Source: Burkholderia sp. GAS332
GTDB lineage: Bacteria; Pseudomonadota; Gammaproteobacteria; Burkholderiales; Burkholderiaceae
NCBI GenBank assembly: GCA_900142905.1
Contig: FSRV01000002.1
Coordinates: forward strand, 2,542,001-2,606,000
Direction: 5' to 3'
Length of the DNA stretch: 64,000 nucleotides
The notes below the pieces were generated by a model that saw only the letters and a program-made list of their open reading frames with translations, had not been told where the DNA came from and did not search any database. Position numbers and translations under genes: made by a program. Each line of letters starts with the position of its first letter. Positions within the stretch are counted from its first letter, which is position 1. Below are positions 18,489 to 26,630 of this stretch, piece by piece.

Positions 18489-19208
18489 TCAATCCAGAAA
18501 ATCGCAATTCGCTTCGACGAACGTCGCCAGATCGAGCGAATGCTGGCGAGTCAGGCGCTCAGCCAGTTCAGTGTCGCGCTGCTCCAGCGCTTCGATAATG
18601 CGCAGGTGGTCGACGATCGAACGCGACGCGCGGTCGCTTTGCGAAATGGTCATGCGGCGAATCGCCCGCACGTGGATGAAGATGTTCTTGATCGTGTCGA
18701 GAATGATCTGCGACTTCGACAACTCGACGATCGCCTGATGAAACGCGATGTTGGCGTCAGAATACTCGGCGATGTGCTCGGCCGGTGTGGCGTCGCGAAA
18801 ATTGTCGAACATGTGCCGCAGGCGGGCGATTTCCTCGTCCGTGGCGTGCAACGTGGCCAGACGCGCCGCCATGCTTTCGAGCGCGGCCCACATCTGGATC
18901 ATTTCAACGATCTCACGCTTGCTCTTGCGCACGATGTAGATGCCGCGCCGCGGCACCATACGCAGAAAACCTTCCTGTTCGAGCAGCGTCATCGCCTCGC
19001 GCACCGGCGTGCGGCTCACGCCCAGCGATTCGCTCAGCACGCGCTCGTCGAGGCGAATTTCTTCGCGAGTCTGGTAGATATCGGCGTCGGCAATGGCCTG
19101 GCGGAGCATGGCATAGGCCTGGTCGCGCAAGCTCGCGCTCGCGCCGATCGGCTGCAGTGACAACATCAAGGGTGTGGCCACTGCTTCAGTTTGAAGTTCT
19201 GACGACAT
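18489..19208 (-). CDS. GntR-family (FCD domain) transcriptional regulator
   Basis: The N-terminal winged HTH (LDERVLSESLGVSRTPVREA, residues about 53-72) is followed by an all-helical FCD ligand domain with the metal-binding pattern of FadR/GntR proteins (AFHQAIVE; DHLRIIEALEQRD). Length is 239 residues. It lies upstream of the ThDP enzyme/frc operon and opposite a metabolite symporter, and palindromes resembling one another lie on both sides. It is likely a repressor relieved by a small acid. An AGAGG ribosome site precedes the ATG, which lies inside the end of a small ORF. Confidence 0.9.
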   Translation of the reverse strand: MSSELQTEAVATPLMLSLQPIGASASLRDQAYAMLRQAIADADIYQTREEIRLDERVLSESLGVSRTPVREAMTLLEQEGFLRMVPRRGIYIVRKSKREIVEMIQMWAALESMAARLATLHATDEEIARLRHMFDNFRDATPAEHIAEYSDANIAFHQAIVELSKSQIILDTIKNIFIHVRAIRRMTISQSDRASRSIVDHLRIIEALEQRDTELAERLTRQHSLDLATFVEANCDFLD

Positions 19209-19410
19209 TCATCGCCTCTTGTTGAACATGCGCCCGATACGGCGCCGCCGCAGCCATGCCGCTGTCTTGCTCGCCCAGGCCGACGAACCGGCCATGTTGC
19301 GCTGCAAGCTGCGCAACCGGCTGCGGGATCCAGCGGGTCAACAGGACGGTGGCGGCAGAGCCTAACCCAACGACAGCAACGGCAAGCAGCGCGAGAGGAA
19401 CAAATTCCAT
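19186..19410 (-). CDS. Small putative membrane protein overlapping gntR
   Basis: A 74-residue ORF with a GGAG ribosome site 7 bp before its ATG and one strong hydrophobic segment at about residues 4-26 (VPLALLAVAVVGLGSAATVL). The rest is Ala/Gln-rich. It overlaps the gntR start by 23 bp, which would couple their translation. It was not matched to a family from memory. It could be a real small protein, a regulatory leader peptide, or chance. Confidence 0.45.
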   Translation of the reverse strand: MEFVPLALLAVAVVGLGSAATVLLTRWIPQPVAQLAAQHGRFVGLGEQDSGMAAAAPYRAHVQQEAMNVVRTSN

Positions 19411-19481
19411 TTGTAACTCCGAATGATTGAATGAACAGATAGCTCAATCATATGCTGCAATGCCGCAACAATCAATATTCC

Positions 19482-19499
19482 GTATGTAGTATATCAGTC
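19482..19499. promoter_or_regulatory. Candidate weak GntR/FCD operator O3
   Basis: GTATGTAGTATATCAGTC matches the O1 region at 13 of 18 positions by eye. It lies in the 368 bp divergent gap (19411-19778) between gntR with its small ORF and the MHS symporter, where autoregulation and symporter control would be expected. Nothing else was recognised in that gap. Confidence 0.35.
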
Positions 19500-19778
19500 G
19501 ATGTTGTTTTTAGGATTGCATGCTCAAGGTAGCACGGGCGACCCGCGAGCGGTTCCTCTACCTATCCAAACAGGCGAGGCTCGGTGTAAACGCGCAAAAC
19601 GCGCGCTATTCGCGCAGCAACGTTCGATGATCGCGCAATTTCACCCGAATGCGGATTGTGTCAACCGCTTCGCATCATTAACCTTCGGGGAATCCTGTAA
19701 TCGGCCCGCAGCGGCCACAGCCCAGCATCTGCCGCGCGCGTCCAGACAGCACCCCGAGAATTGGAAGGAGACACCGTC

Positions 19779-21107
19779 ATGAGCACCACCATCCCCAAAG
19801 CGCCAAAAGCGGCCATCGCCGACAACCGCACGGCGCGCAGCCGGGCACGTAAAGCGGCACTCGGCAGCTTCATCGGCGCCGTGGTCGACTGGTACGACTT
19901 TCTGCTGTACGGCATTGTCGCCGCGCTCGTCTTCAACGCCGAGTTCTTCCCCAAGGTCAGCCCAGCAATGGGCACGCTCGCCGCCTTCGCGACTTTCGGC
20001 GTCGGCTTTCTGTTCCGGCCGCTCGGCGGCTTCGTGTTCGGCCACTACGGTGACCGGCTGGGACGCAAGCGCATGCTGGTCCTCACGGTGATGATGATGG
20101 GCCTCTCCACCGCCGCGATCGGCCTGCTGCCGGCGTTCTCCAGCATCGGCTGGTGGGCGCCCGTTCTGCTCGTCACGTTGCGCGCGATCCAGGGCTTCGC
20201 GGTCGGCGGCGAATGGGGTGGCGCGGCTTTGATGGCGGTCGAAAGCGCGCCGGAAAAGAAGAAGGCGTTCTACAGCAGCGGCGTGCAGGTCGGCTATGGC
20301 GTGGGGCTGGTGCTCTCGACCGGCCTCGTCGCGATCATCAGCCGCTCGATGGATAACGCCTCATTCCTGAGCTGGGGCTGGCGCCTGCCCTTCCTGTTCA
20401 GCGTGGTGCTGGTGCTGATCGCGCTGTGGATTCGCTCGAGCATGGAAGAGTCGAAGGAGTTCGTCGAGAAAGTCGGCGAACACGGTGAACGCAGCGTGCG
20501 GCTGCCGATCGTCGAGGCATTGCTGAAGCATCCCAAGGCTTTCCTGCTGATCATCGCGCTGCGGCTTGCCGAGTTGTTCACGATGTATATCGTGACGGCG
20601 TTCGCACTGAACTACTCGACGGCGAATCTTCACATGCCGCGCGAGTTCTTCCTCTCGATCGGCCTGCTGGTGGGCGCGGTGAGTTGCGTGACGATTCCTT
20701 GCTTCGCGGCGCTTGCTGACCGCTTCGGCCGCCGACGCGTGTATATCATCGGCGCGCTGATCGGTATGTTCAGCGCGGTGCCGTTCTTTCTTGCGCTCGA
20801 AGCCCGCTCGACGGTGTGGATCGTGATCTTCGCCGTCATGCTTGCCAACGTCGCCCACGATATGGTCGTGAGCGTGCAGCAACCGATGTTCACCGAACTG
20901 TTCGGCACCGAGTATCGCTATAGCGGCGCGGGCGTCGGCTATCAGGTGGCGAGCGTGGTCGGCGGCGGCTTCACACCGTTTATCGCGGTGGCGCTGGTCA
21001 GCTTTGCCGGGGGGTCCTGGCATCCGGTGGCAGCCTACCTGGCGATCGGCTGCCTGATCTCGGTGCTGGTGGCCGCGAAGATGAAGACCGGGCGCACGGT
21101 CGCCTGA
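19779..21107 (+). CDS. MFS transporter, metabolite:H+ symporter (MHS) family
   Basis: A 442-residue, 12-helix permease of the MHS group (KgtP, ShiA, ProP relatives). The signatures are VVDWYDFLLYG in helix 1, GHYGDRLGRKRML in loop 2-3 and RAIQGFAVGGEWGGAALM in helix 4. The ATG at 19779 has GGAAGGAG 10 bp upstream; a TTG at 19761 in the same frame would place that ribosome site inside the protein and is rejected. Substrates of the family are organic acids and osmolytes. Next to gntR and the oxalate genes, a small carboxylate is likely. Confidence 0.87.
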   Translation: MSTTIPKAPKAAIADNRTARSRARKAALGSFIGAVVDWYDFLLYGIVAALVFNAEFFPKVSPAMGTLAAFATFGVGFLFRPLGGFVFGHYGDRLGRKRMLVLTVMMMGLSTAAIGLLPAFSSIGWWAPVLLVTLRAIQGFAVGGEWGGAALMAVESAPEKKKAFYSSGVQVGYGVGLVLSTGLVAIISRSMDNASFLSWGWRLPFLFSVVLVLIALWIRSSMEESKEFVEKVGEHGERSVRLPIVEALLKHPKAFLLIIALRLAELFTMYIVTAFALNYSTANLHMPREFFLSIGLLVGAVSCVTIPCFAALADRFGRRRVYIIGALIGMFSAVPFFLALEARSTVWIVIFAVMLANVAHDMVVSVQQPMFTELFGTEYRYSGAGVGYQVASVVGGGFTPFIAVALVSFAGGSWHPVAAYLAIGCLISVLVAAKMKTGRTVA

Positions 21108-21139
21108 TTCTTGCCTTAATCTTCCCGGTAACTGTTGCG

Positions 21140-21183
21140 ACGGGCCGGCTTGGCGGAGGTGCCAATGCCGGCCCGTTTGCTTT
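21140..21183 (+). terminator. Terminator-like hairpin after the MHS symporter
   Basis: The 10 bp stem ACGGGCCGGC (21140-21149) pairs with GCCGGCCCGT (21167-21176), with a 17-base loop, and is followed by TTGCTTT. It lies 33 bp after the stop codon. Confidence 0.65.
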
Positions 21184-21438
21184 CGGGCCAATGGGTTTCC
21201 CGTAGATCGTCCTGTCATTCAGACCCACTTCTTCAGCCTGCTACGGCTCGTGCCGCCCCCCCGCGTTCCCAACGTTCCCATTTCCCGCTGTTCCAGCTCC
21301 CCGCTGCCCCCTCAACACGCGCCTTCTTGCCGATTCCGGCATCCAACCTTCCCCCGCATTAGATAGTCCATTCCGGGTTTTCATGTCGCGTTGCCGCATT
21401 TCTGAAAATTACGGTCATATTTCATACGGCTTTTACCT

Positions 21439-21543
21439 TATGCATTTACATCTCATATTGCAAAGACCCAATTCGCATCTTATCGTTCGGCGAAGCAGAT
21501 TCCATATCGAATCGGCGCACGTTATATGAAATATAAATGCATA
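21439..21543. promoter_or_regulatory. Inverted ATGCAT-centred sites before the OFA transporter
   Basis: TATGCATTTA (21439-21448) and TAAATGCATA (21534-21543) are exact inverted 10-mers, each around the palindrome ATGCAT. They lie 97 and 192 bp before the transporter start in an AT-rich part of the 532 bp gap 21108-21639. They could be operators for an unknown regulator. The rest of the gap holds the terminator at 21140 and no recognisable gene. Confidence 0.35.
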
Positions 21544-21639
21544 TATTGACGGCGCTTGGACCTGCAATTTTTACGCCGCGACACTAAAGCATTCTGTAAG
21601 AAGCGCCGATAACAAAGCATTCGTCACCGGAGACCGACC

Positions 21640-23043
21640 ATGAGTAGCATCACCGAGCCAAGCGGGAATTCAGGCTCAGCCCCATTTTTTTCCAAACAGG
21701 CCACCGTTGCGAAGCCGGGCTTTTCGCGCTGGATGGTGCCGCCCGCGGCCCTAGCCGTTCACCTCTGTATCGGCCAGGCGTACGCCTTCTCCGTATTCAA
21801 CGGTCCGCTGACCAAGGTCATCGGCATTACGCAATCCACCGCTGACGACTGGTCGCTGACGTCGCTCGGCTGGATCTTTTCGCTGGCGATCGTGTTCCTG
21901 GGTTTGTCGGCGGCGTTTGCCGGCAAGTGGCTCGAACATGTCGGCCCGCGCCGCACGATGTTCACCGCCGCGTGCTGCTTTGGCGGCGGCTTCCTGGTCT
22001 CCGCGCTCGGCGTGTATCTGCATCAGATCGCGCTGCTCTATCTCGGCTATGGCGTGATCGGCGGGATCGGACTCGGCCTCGGTTACGTCTCGCCGGTGTC
22101 GACCTTGATCCGCTGGTTCCCGGACCGTCGCGGCATGGCGACCGGCATGGCGATCATGGGCTTCGGCGGCGGCGCGATGATTGCCGCACCTTTGTCGGTG
22201 GCGTTGATGAACCACTTCCGCAGCGCGACCAGCATCGGCGTGGCCGAGACTTTCGTCGTGCTCGGCATTGCGTACTTCATCTCGATGTCGATCGGCGCAC
22301 TCGCGATTCGCGTGCCGCCGGCAGACTGGAAGCCGGCCGGCTGGACGCCGCCCGCGACCAATCAGAAGAAAATGATTTCGCGCAATCATGTGCACATCGA
22401 TCAGGCGTTGAAGACGCCGCAGTTCTATCTGATCTGGCTGGTGCTGTTCCTCAACGTGACGGCCGGCATCGGCATTCTCGGCCAGGCTTCGGTGATGATT
22501 CAGGAGAGCTTCAAGGACACCGTGACGGCTGCCACGGCGGCCGGATTCGTCGGTCTGCTGTCGCTGTTCAACATGGGCGGGCGTTTCGTGTGGGCCTCGG
22601 CTTCGGACTGGCTCGGCCGCAAGAACACCTACTTCATCTTCTTCGCGCTCGGCGCCGTGCTGTACTACCTCGTGCCCGGCTTCGCCGCTTCCGGCCAGAT
22701 CGCCCTGTTCGTGCTTGCGTACTGCGTGATTCTGTCGATGTACGGCGGCGGCTTCTCAACGGTGCCCGCGTATCTTGCGGACATGTTCGGCACGGCGTTC
22801 GTCGGGGGCATTCACGGCCGCCTGCTGACCGCCTGGGCCGCGGCAGGTGTTGCGGGTCCCGTGCTGGTGAATTACATCCGCGCGTATGAAGTGGCGCACG
22901 GCGTGGCAAAGGCGGATGCCTACACGATGACGATCCACATCATGGTGGTGCTGCTGGTGATCGGCTTCGTCTGCAACCTGCTGGTCAAGCGTGTCGACGA
23001 CAAGCACCACATGACCGACGCACAACTCGCCAAAGGCGCCTAA
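21640..23043 (+). CDS. OFA-family MFS transporter (second paralogue)
   Basis: A 467-residue, 12-helix carrier of the oxalate/formate antiporter family (GPLTKVIGIT; GLGYVSPVSTLIRWFPDRRG; FNMGGRFVWASASDWLGRKN). By hand alignment to OxlT the essential Arg272 is kept (Arg315), but OxlT Lys355 corresponds to Ala402 (TAWAAAGVAG). The substrate is thus more likely a monocarboxylate than oxalate dianion. A 42-residue companion protein follows 10 bp later. The start has GGAGACCGACC just before the ATG. Confidence 0.85.
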   Translation: MSSITEPSGNSGSAPFFSKQATVAKPGFSRWMVPPAALAVHLCIGQAYAFSVFNGPLTKVIGITQSTADDWSLTSLGWIFSLAIVFLGLSAAFAGKWLEHVGPRRTMFTAACCFGGGFLVSALGVYLHQIALLYLGYGVIGGIGLGLGYVSPVSTLIRWFPDRRGMATGMAIMGFGGGAMIAAPLSVALMNHFRSATSIGVAETFVVLGIAYFISMSIGALAIRVPPADWKPAGWTPPATNQKKMISRNHVHIDQALKTPQFYLIWLVLFLNVTAGIGILGQASVMIQESFKDTVTAATAAGFVGLLSLFNMGGRFVWASASDWLGRKNTYFIFFALGAVLYYLVPGFAASGQIALFVLAYCVILSMYGGGFSTVPAYLADMFGTAFVGGIHGRLLTAWAAAGVAGPVLVNYIRAYEVAHGVAKADAYTMTIHIMVVLLVIGFVCNLLVKRVDDKHHMTDAQLAKGA

Positions 23044-23053
23044 GGAGACTCGC

Positions 23054-23182
23054 ATGTCGACTATTCAAGCCGTTCATCCGACCAACAAGGTCAAGCTCGC
23101 CGTCTTCTGGCTGTATGTGACGCTGCCGCTGGCATGGGGCGTGGTCAATACGCTCTCGCAAGCGATGAAGCTGTTCAAGTAA
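23054..23182 (+). CDS. MFS transporter small subunit, 42 residues
   Basis: Starts MSTIQAVHPTNKVKLAVFWL and continues through one hydrophobic helix (YVTLPLAWGVVNTLS) to end KLFK and TAA at 23180-23182. A TAAGGAG ribosome site overlaps the stop of the preceding transporter. Size, single helix and place directly after an OFA-type carrier fit the short companion proteins annotated as MFS (oxalate:formate antiporter) small subunits. Its role in assembly or stability of the carrier is inference. Confidence 0.75.
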   Translation: MSTIQAVHPTNKVKLAVFWLYVTLPLAWGVVNTLSQAMKLFK

Positions 23183-23194
23183 GTGTTGCACTGC

Positions 23195-23220
23195 ATCCCG
23201 CACGATCGAACGTGCGGGGT
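23195..23220. terminator. Hairpin after the small subunit gene
   Basis: ATCCCGCACG (23195-23204) can pair with CGTGCGGGGT (23211-23220) around a 6-base loop, 12 bp after the stop. There is no T run, so it may protect the 3' end or act with Rho rather than terminate alone. Confidence 0.4.
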
Positions 23221-23343
23221 GTGAAAAAGCTTATCGACGCGCGCGACCGCGCGCGTTCCCTCACCCTTCTTCGCCGGCGGCCACTGGTACAACCGGGGTT
23301 AGGACGCGTTCCCCGCAACCCGCGCAAACACCGCCCACCGCAC

Positions 23344-23769
23344 TCAGATCTTCTCGAACAGCACGTCTTGCGCGCCTTCCCACAGCACCTTGGTGCCGAG
23401 TTCGCGCAGCTTCTCCTTGCCTTCGACGATGGTCAGGAAGTGATTGCCCGCGAGCTGGCCCATCTTGCTTGCGAAACAGCACGAACCGTACGCGAGGATG
23501 ATCTCCGTTTCGCTGTAACCGCCCGGATAGAACAGAATGTCGCCCACCGACGGATGGCTCGTGTGGTTTTCAAAGCCGACTGCCGCGCCGTCGTTTTCGA
23601 GTTTGAAGTCGCCAAGCGGAACCCAGCAGCCCTCGCCGCTCCAGCGCACGTGGATGATCTTCTGACGGTACGGCAGGAGTTTCAGAAAGGCGGCCACCGT
23701 TTCCGGCGCGTCAGGATGCGTTTCGGCGGTAAAGACGTGGCCGCAGGAGGTGATTCGAAGTCGGGTCAT
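23344..23769 (-). CDS. DUF3830 family protein
   Basis: A 141-residue protein with the DUF3830 pattern: FLKLLPYRQKIIHVRWSGE, FENHTSHPSVGDILFYPGG, AYGSCCFASKMGQLAGNHF and a C-terminal WEGAQD. The family has a cyclophilin-like fold and unknown biochemical role. It is often encoded near organic-acid or amide catabolism and transport genes. Here it is a lone gene convergent with the OFA transporter pair. Confidence 0.85.
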   Translation of the reverse strand: MTRLRITSCGHVFTAETHPDAPETVAAFLKLLPYRQKIIHVRWSGEGCWVPLGDFKLENDGAAVGFENHTSHPSVGDILFYPGGYSETEIILAYGSCCFASKMGQLAGNHFLTIVEGKEKLRELGTKVLWEGAQDVLFEKI

Positions 23770-24430
23770 CGCTAGGTATCCGGTATGACGGGTTGAATGG
23801 AAAGGTCGGTCAGACGCCGGCTGAGGCCAGGCTGCAGGCGCAACATTCTGTCGGCCGGTGCAAGGCTTCGACAGATACAGTTGCCGCCCAACTGGTCAGG
23901 CCAGTTGAACCAGTGACGCCGACGGTCGTGCATAAAGCAGGCCACCGCACCTCTATCACGAGCGCCGCGCCCCTTCGTAAGCCAACGGTTGCAATGGATG
24001 CTGCCGCCCCCTGCTTCATCATAGAGTGAGCAGCTCGGCTGCAAACCGGCCGGAACACCAACCAGGCCCCCGCGTGCCAGCTCCATCGGCTGCGACGCCA
24101 CGAAACTTCGTAGTTTGCAAGCGATGCAATGCGCAGCAAACTGCGAAAAGTGCGCAACGCCCGTTTCGGCAATTCAACGGACAGCGAAGCCTGCGACGAA
24201 ATCGGCATCCCCGTGGAAGTTTCACGCGTCACCGCGAACGATCCTTGCCCTCGATGCCCCTGCGGCCGCCTTACTATGCCATGCCACGCGCGGCCAGGCA
24301 TCGCAGCGCCGCCTGGCAGAACAGCGTGTCGTCACCATCAAATGCCTCGCGCGCCGTCAAGTGTCGGCGTGCCGCTCAGGCATCGCATGCTGACGAACCG
24401 TTCACACGATCCAGCCGCGCAACCCGACGC
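23770..24430. other. 661 bp without a recognisable gene
   Basis: Several open frames exist here, the longest about 163 codons on the minus strand. None has a ribosome site with family-like sequence, and their translations look like chance (many Cys, Trp, His and Ser). No terminator, repeat or RNA gene was recognised. It may be the decayed remains of a gene or simply spacer between the DUF3830 and AraC genes. Confidence 0.5.
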
Positions 24431-25342
24431 TTAGCCGCGCAGCCGGTAGGCAAGCGGCGTCACGCCGTAGCCACGCTTGAACTGCACGGAGAAATGACTG
24501 GCATTCTCGAAGCCAACCGCAATCGCGATTTGCAGCACCGGCTGATCGGTGGCGCGCAGCAGCCTCGCCGCTTCCTCGAGCCGCAAACGCGTAACGAACT
24601 GATGAGGTGTTTCACCGGTCTCGCGGCGAAACACCCGAGCAAAATGAAAACTACTTAACCCGGCCTGCGCGGCCAGCTCGCCGATGGCCAGATCGGCAGC
24701 AAGATTAGCGCGAATGTAATCGGTTACACGGCGGATACGGCGCGGCACGAGGCGCTCGGGATGCGGCGGCAGGCCGGCCTTGGCGTCACGGCCGCGCGAG
24801 TAATGTTGCAACAGATGAGCGGCGAGCGCGTGGGCCAGCGCGTCGACATAGAGCCGCGAGTCGGCGGGGTCGCCCGCGGCGCGATGCAGGGCGCCGAGCA
24901 TCGCGGCGACCAGTGGATCGTGAAACTGCATCGCGTCGCCAAGCGACAGCTCGCGTGAGCCGCCCAGTTCCATCTGGTCGGCGACGCTGTCGATCAGGCT
25001 GCGCTCCAGATGCAAATGGACGGTCGACAGCGGCTCATCGCTGATCGAACGCCAGCGCCACGAGATCGGCACGGGCGGCACGAACCAGACGTCGCCCATG
25101 CGCAGGTCGGCGCTCTCCCAGTGCCCATTCACGTTGCGCTCGAGGTGTTCGGCACCGCTGCCGAGCGTCATCAACGTGACGTCCTGCAGGCCAGGTGCTT
25201 CCAGCAGCTCCTGCTCGGCCGGCTCGAGGTACGAGCGCAGCACCAGGTGCCGCCACGGGCGATCCACGCTCGACACCAGTTTTTGTCCCGCCATATAGCG
25301 GTCGTAGGCAAGCGTCGTTGTCAGCCTTGGAATTTTTGCCAT
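24431..25342 (-). CDS. AraC-family transcriptional regulator
   Basis: The C-terminal double HTH (residues about 205-300: LAIGELAAQAGLSSFHFARV, then VLQIAIAVGFENASHFSVQF) follows an N-terminal cupin-like sensing half. The ATG at 25342 has AGGAAGAG 5-12 bp upstream; the earlier in-frame start at 25381 lacks one. Length is 303 residues. It faces the LuxR gene across about 180 bp. Neither effector nor target can be read from the sequence. Confidence 0.88.
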   Translation of the reverse strand: MAKIPRLTTTLAYDRYMAGQKLVSSVDRPWRHLVLRSYLEPAEQELLEAPGLQDVTLMTLGSGAEHLERNVNGHWESADLRMGDVWFVPPVPISWRWRSISDEPLSTVHLHLERSLIDSVADQMELGGSRELSLGDAMQFHDPLVAAMLGALHRAAGDPADSRLYVDALAHALAAHLLQHYSRGRDAKAGLPPHPERLVPRRIRRVTDYIRANLAADLAIGELAAQAGLSSFHFARVFRRETGETPHQFVTRLRLEEAARLLRATDQPVLQIAIAVGFENASHFSVQFKRGYGVTPLAYRLRG

Positions 25343-25526
25343 CACGTCTCTTCCTGGGAGGTCCCGTATGTACATGAGCAAACCCTGTCACACCCGCTTC
25401 GCCGGTTAGAGGTCAGCGCAAGATCTCGAAAATGATAGCAAGGAACCGGCTACCGTAATATTTGGAAATAGTTAATCATCCAGGTTGTCGTCTTTCACGC
25501 GTTTTGAACGCTGGAGCTACCGTTTC

Positions 25527-26528
25527 ATGGAACACGAATGCGATACGCTGCCGCATTGGCTGACTGGCTCGCCGCAAGGCGAAGCCAGCCACGTGTCGGC
25601 GGCTTACAACTCTGCGGTTACCGCACCACCGGCTTACCCGGCCGGCACGCGGCAACCCGAGGAATCAGCCCACGCGGCTGAAGCATCCAGGGCATCTGCC
25701 CGCACCGCATCAGGCATCGCGCCCGCAGGTTTCCTCACGCTCTTCACCGAGGAGGAAATCGGCACGCCCTCGCCCGCCGCGCGGCGGGCCGCACCGATCA
25801 TCAGTCCGTTGGTGCGATTTGGCAGTGCGCAGGACCGCATGGAATTCGTGCGGCGGCGCATCAAACAACTTGGCTTCGACTCGTTCAGCTATTCGGCCAC
25901 GCGCACCACCGCGCATCATAAGTCGATGTTCGTGCTGACCAGCTACGAGTCGCAGACATGGCTCACGCGCTATTTCCGCGAGCGTTATTTCGAGCTCGAT
26001 CCGCGCGTCGCGCTGGCGTCGCCTACCGGCATGCCGTTCGTCTGGAACACCGCCGACATGCGCGCCGACCTGCCGCGTGCGCAGATGCGCAGCGAACGGC
26101 TCGGCGGGCTGATCGACATGCTGGAGGCCACCGGCCGCAAAAGCGGGATTCTGACGCAGATGCCGCTGCCCGAGCCGGAGCTGAGCGCGAGCCTGTGCTT
26201 CAACTCGGAGATCGGCAACCCGCGCTGGATGACGGAGTCGATCGTGGCCGAGACGCTGATGTTCGCGCACACGATCCACGAATTCATCTGGACGCACGCG
26301 AAGAGCGTGATCGGGATCGCGCCGGCGCAGCAGCAGCGCGTCACGCTGAGCGAGTTGCAGCACGCGGTGCTGAAGGCGGTCGTGCAGGGGCAGCGCGACA
26401 AGGAAATTGCCTACTTCCTCGGGCTGTCGCCGCATAACGTCGACTATCACCTGCGGCGCTTGCGGCAGTTGTTCAACGTGCGCAATCGCGTGCAGTTGAT
26501 CAACGTGGCACAGGGGTATGTGATGTAA
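25527..26528 (+). CDS. LuxR-type regulator with autoinducer-binding domain (solo LuxR)
   Basis: The autoinducer-binding domain (about residues 100-250) keeps the canonical AHL-pocket residues Trp145, Tyr149, Asp158, Pro159 and Trp173 (WLTRYFRERYFELDPRV; PFVW). A GerE/LuxR HTH (SELQHAVLKAVVQGQRDKEI, residues 275-333) follows. No luxI gene is in the window. An N-terminal extension of about 90 residues, rich in Ala, Pro and Ser, precedes the domain, making it 333 residues against about 240 for TraR. The ATG at 25527 has GGAG 10 bp upstream; a TTG at 25485 is a weaker choice. It stands at the edge of the steroid cluster, and the steroid regulator TeiR of Comamonas is also LuxR-type. Confidence 0.87.
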   Translation: MEHECDTLPHWLTGSPQGEASHVSAAYNSAVTAPPAYPAGTRQPEESAHAAEASRASARTASGIAPAGFLTLFTEEEIGTPSPAARRAAPIISPLVRFGSAQDRMEFVRRRIKQLGFDSFSYSATRTTAHHKSMFVLTSYESQTWLTRYFRERYFELDPRVALASPTGMPFVWNTADMRADLPRAQMRSERLGGLIDMLEATGRKSGILTQMPLPEPELSASLCFNSEIGNPRWMTESIVAETLMFAHTIHEFIWTHAKSVIGIAPAQQQRVTLSELQHAVLKAVVQGQRDKEIAYFLGLSPHNVDYHLRRLRQLFNVRNRVQLINVAQGYVM

Positions 26529-26630
26529 GGGTGGTTGAAAAAGCACTCCGGCCGGCGCGCTTATCGCACCGGCCGCAGCCTTTGAACTTGAGTGCCGTAC
26601 TCGCGCCGCCCCGACGGGTGGCGCCCAATC

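Noticed and set aside
19761..19778. TTG start for the MHS symporter six codons upstream
   Set aside because: It would put the GGAAGGAG ribosome site inside the coding region; the ATG at 19779 is spaced correctly from it.
23810..24301. 163-codon minus-strand frame in the gap after the DUF3830 gene
   Set aside because: No ribosome site, no family-like motif, and overlapping frames of equal quality on both strands.
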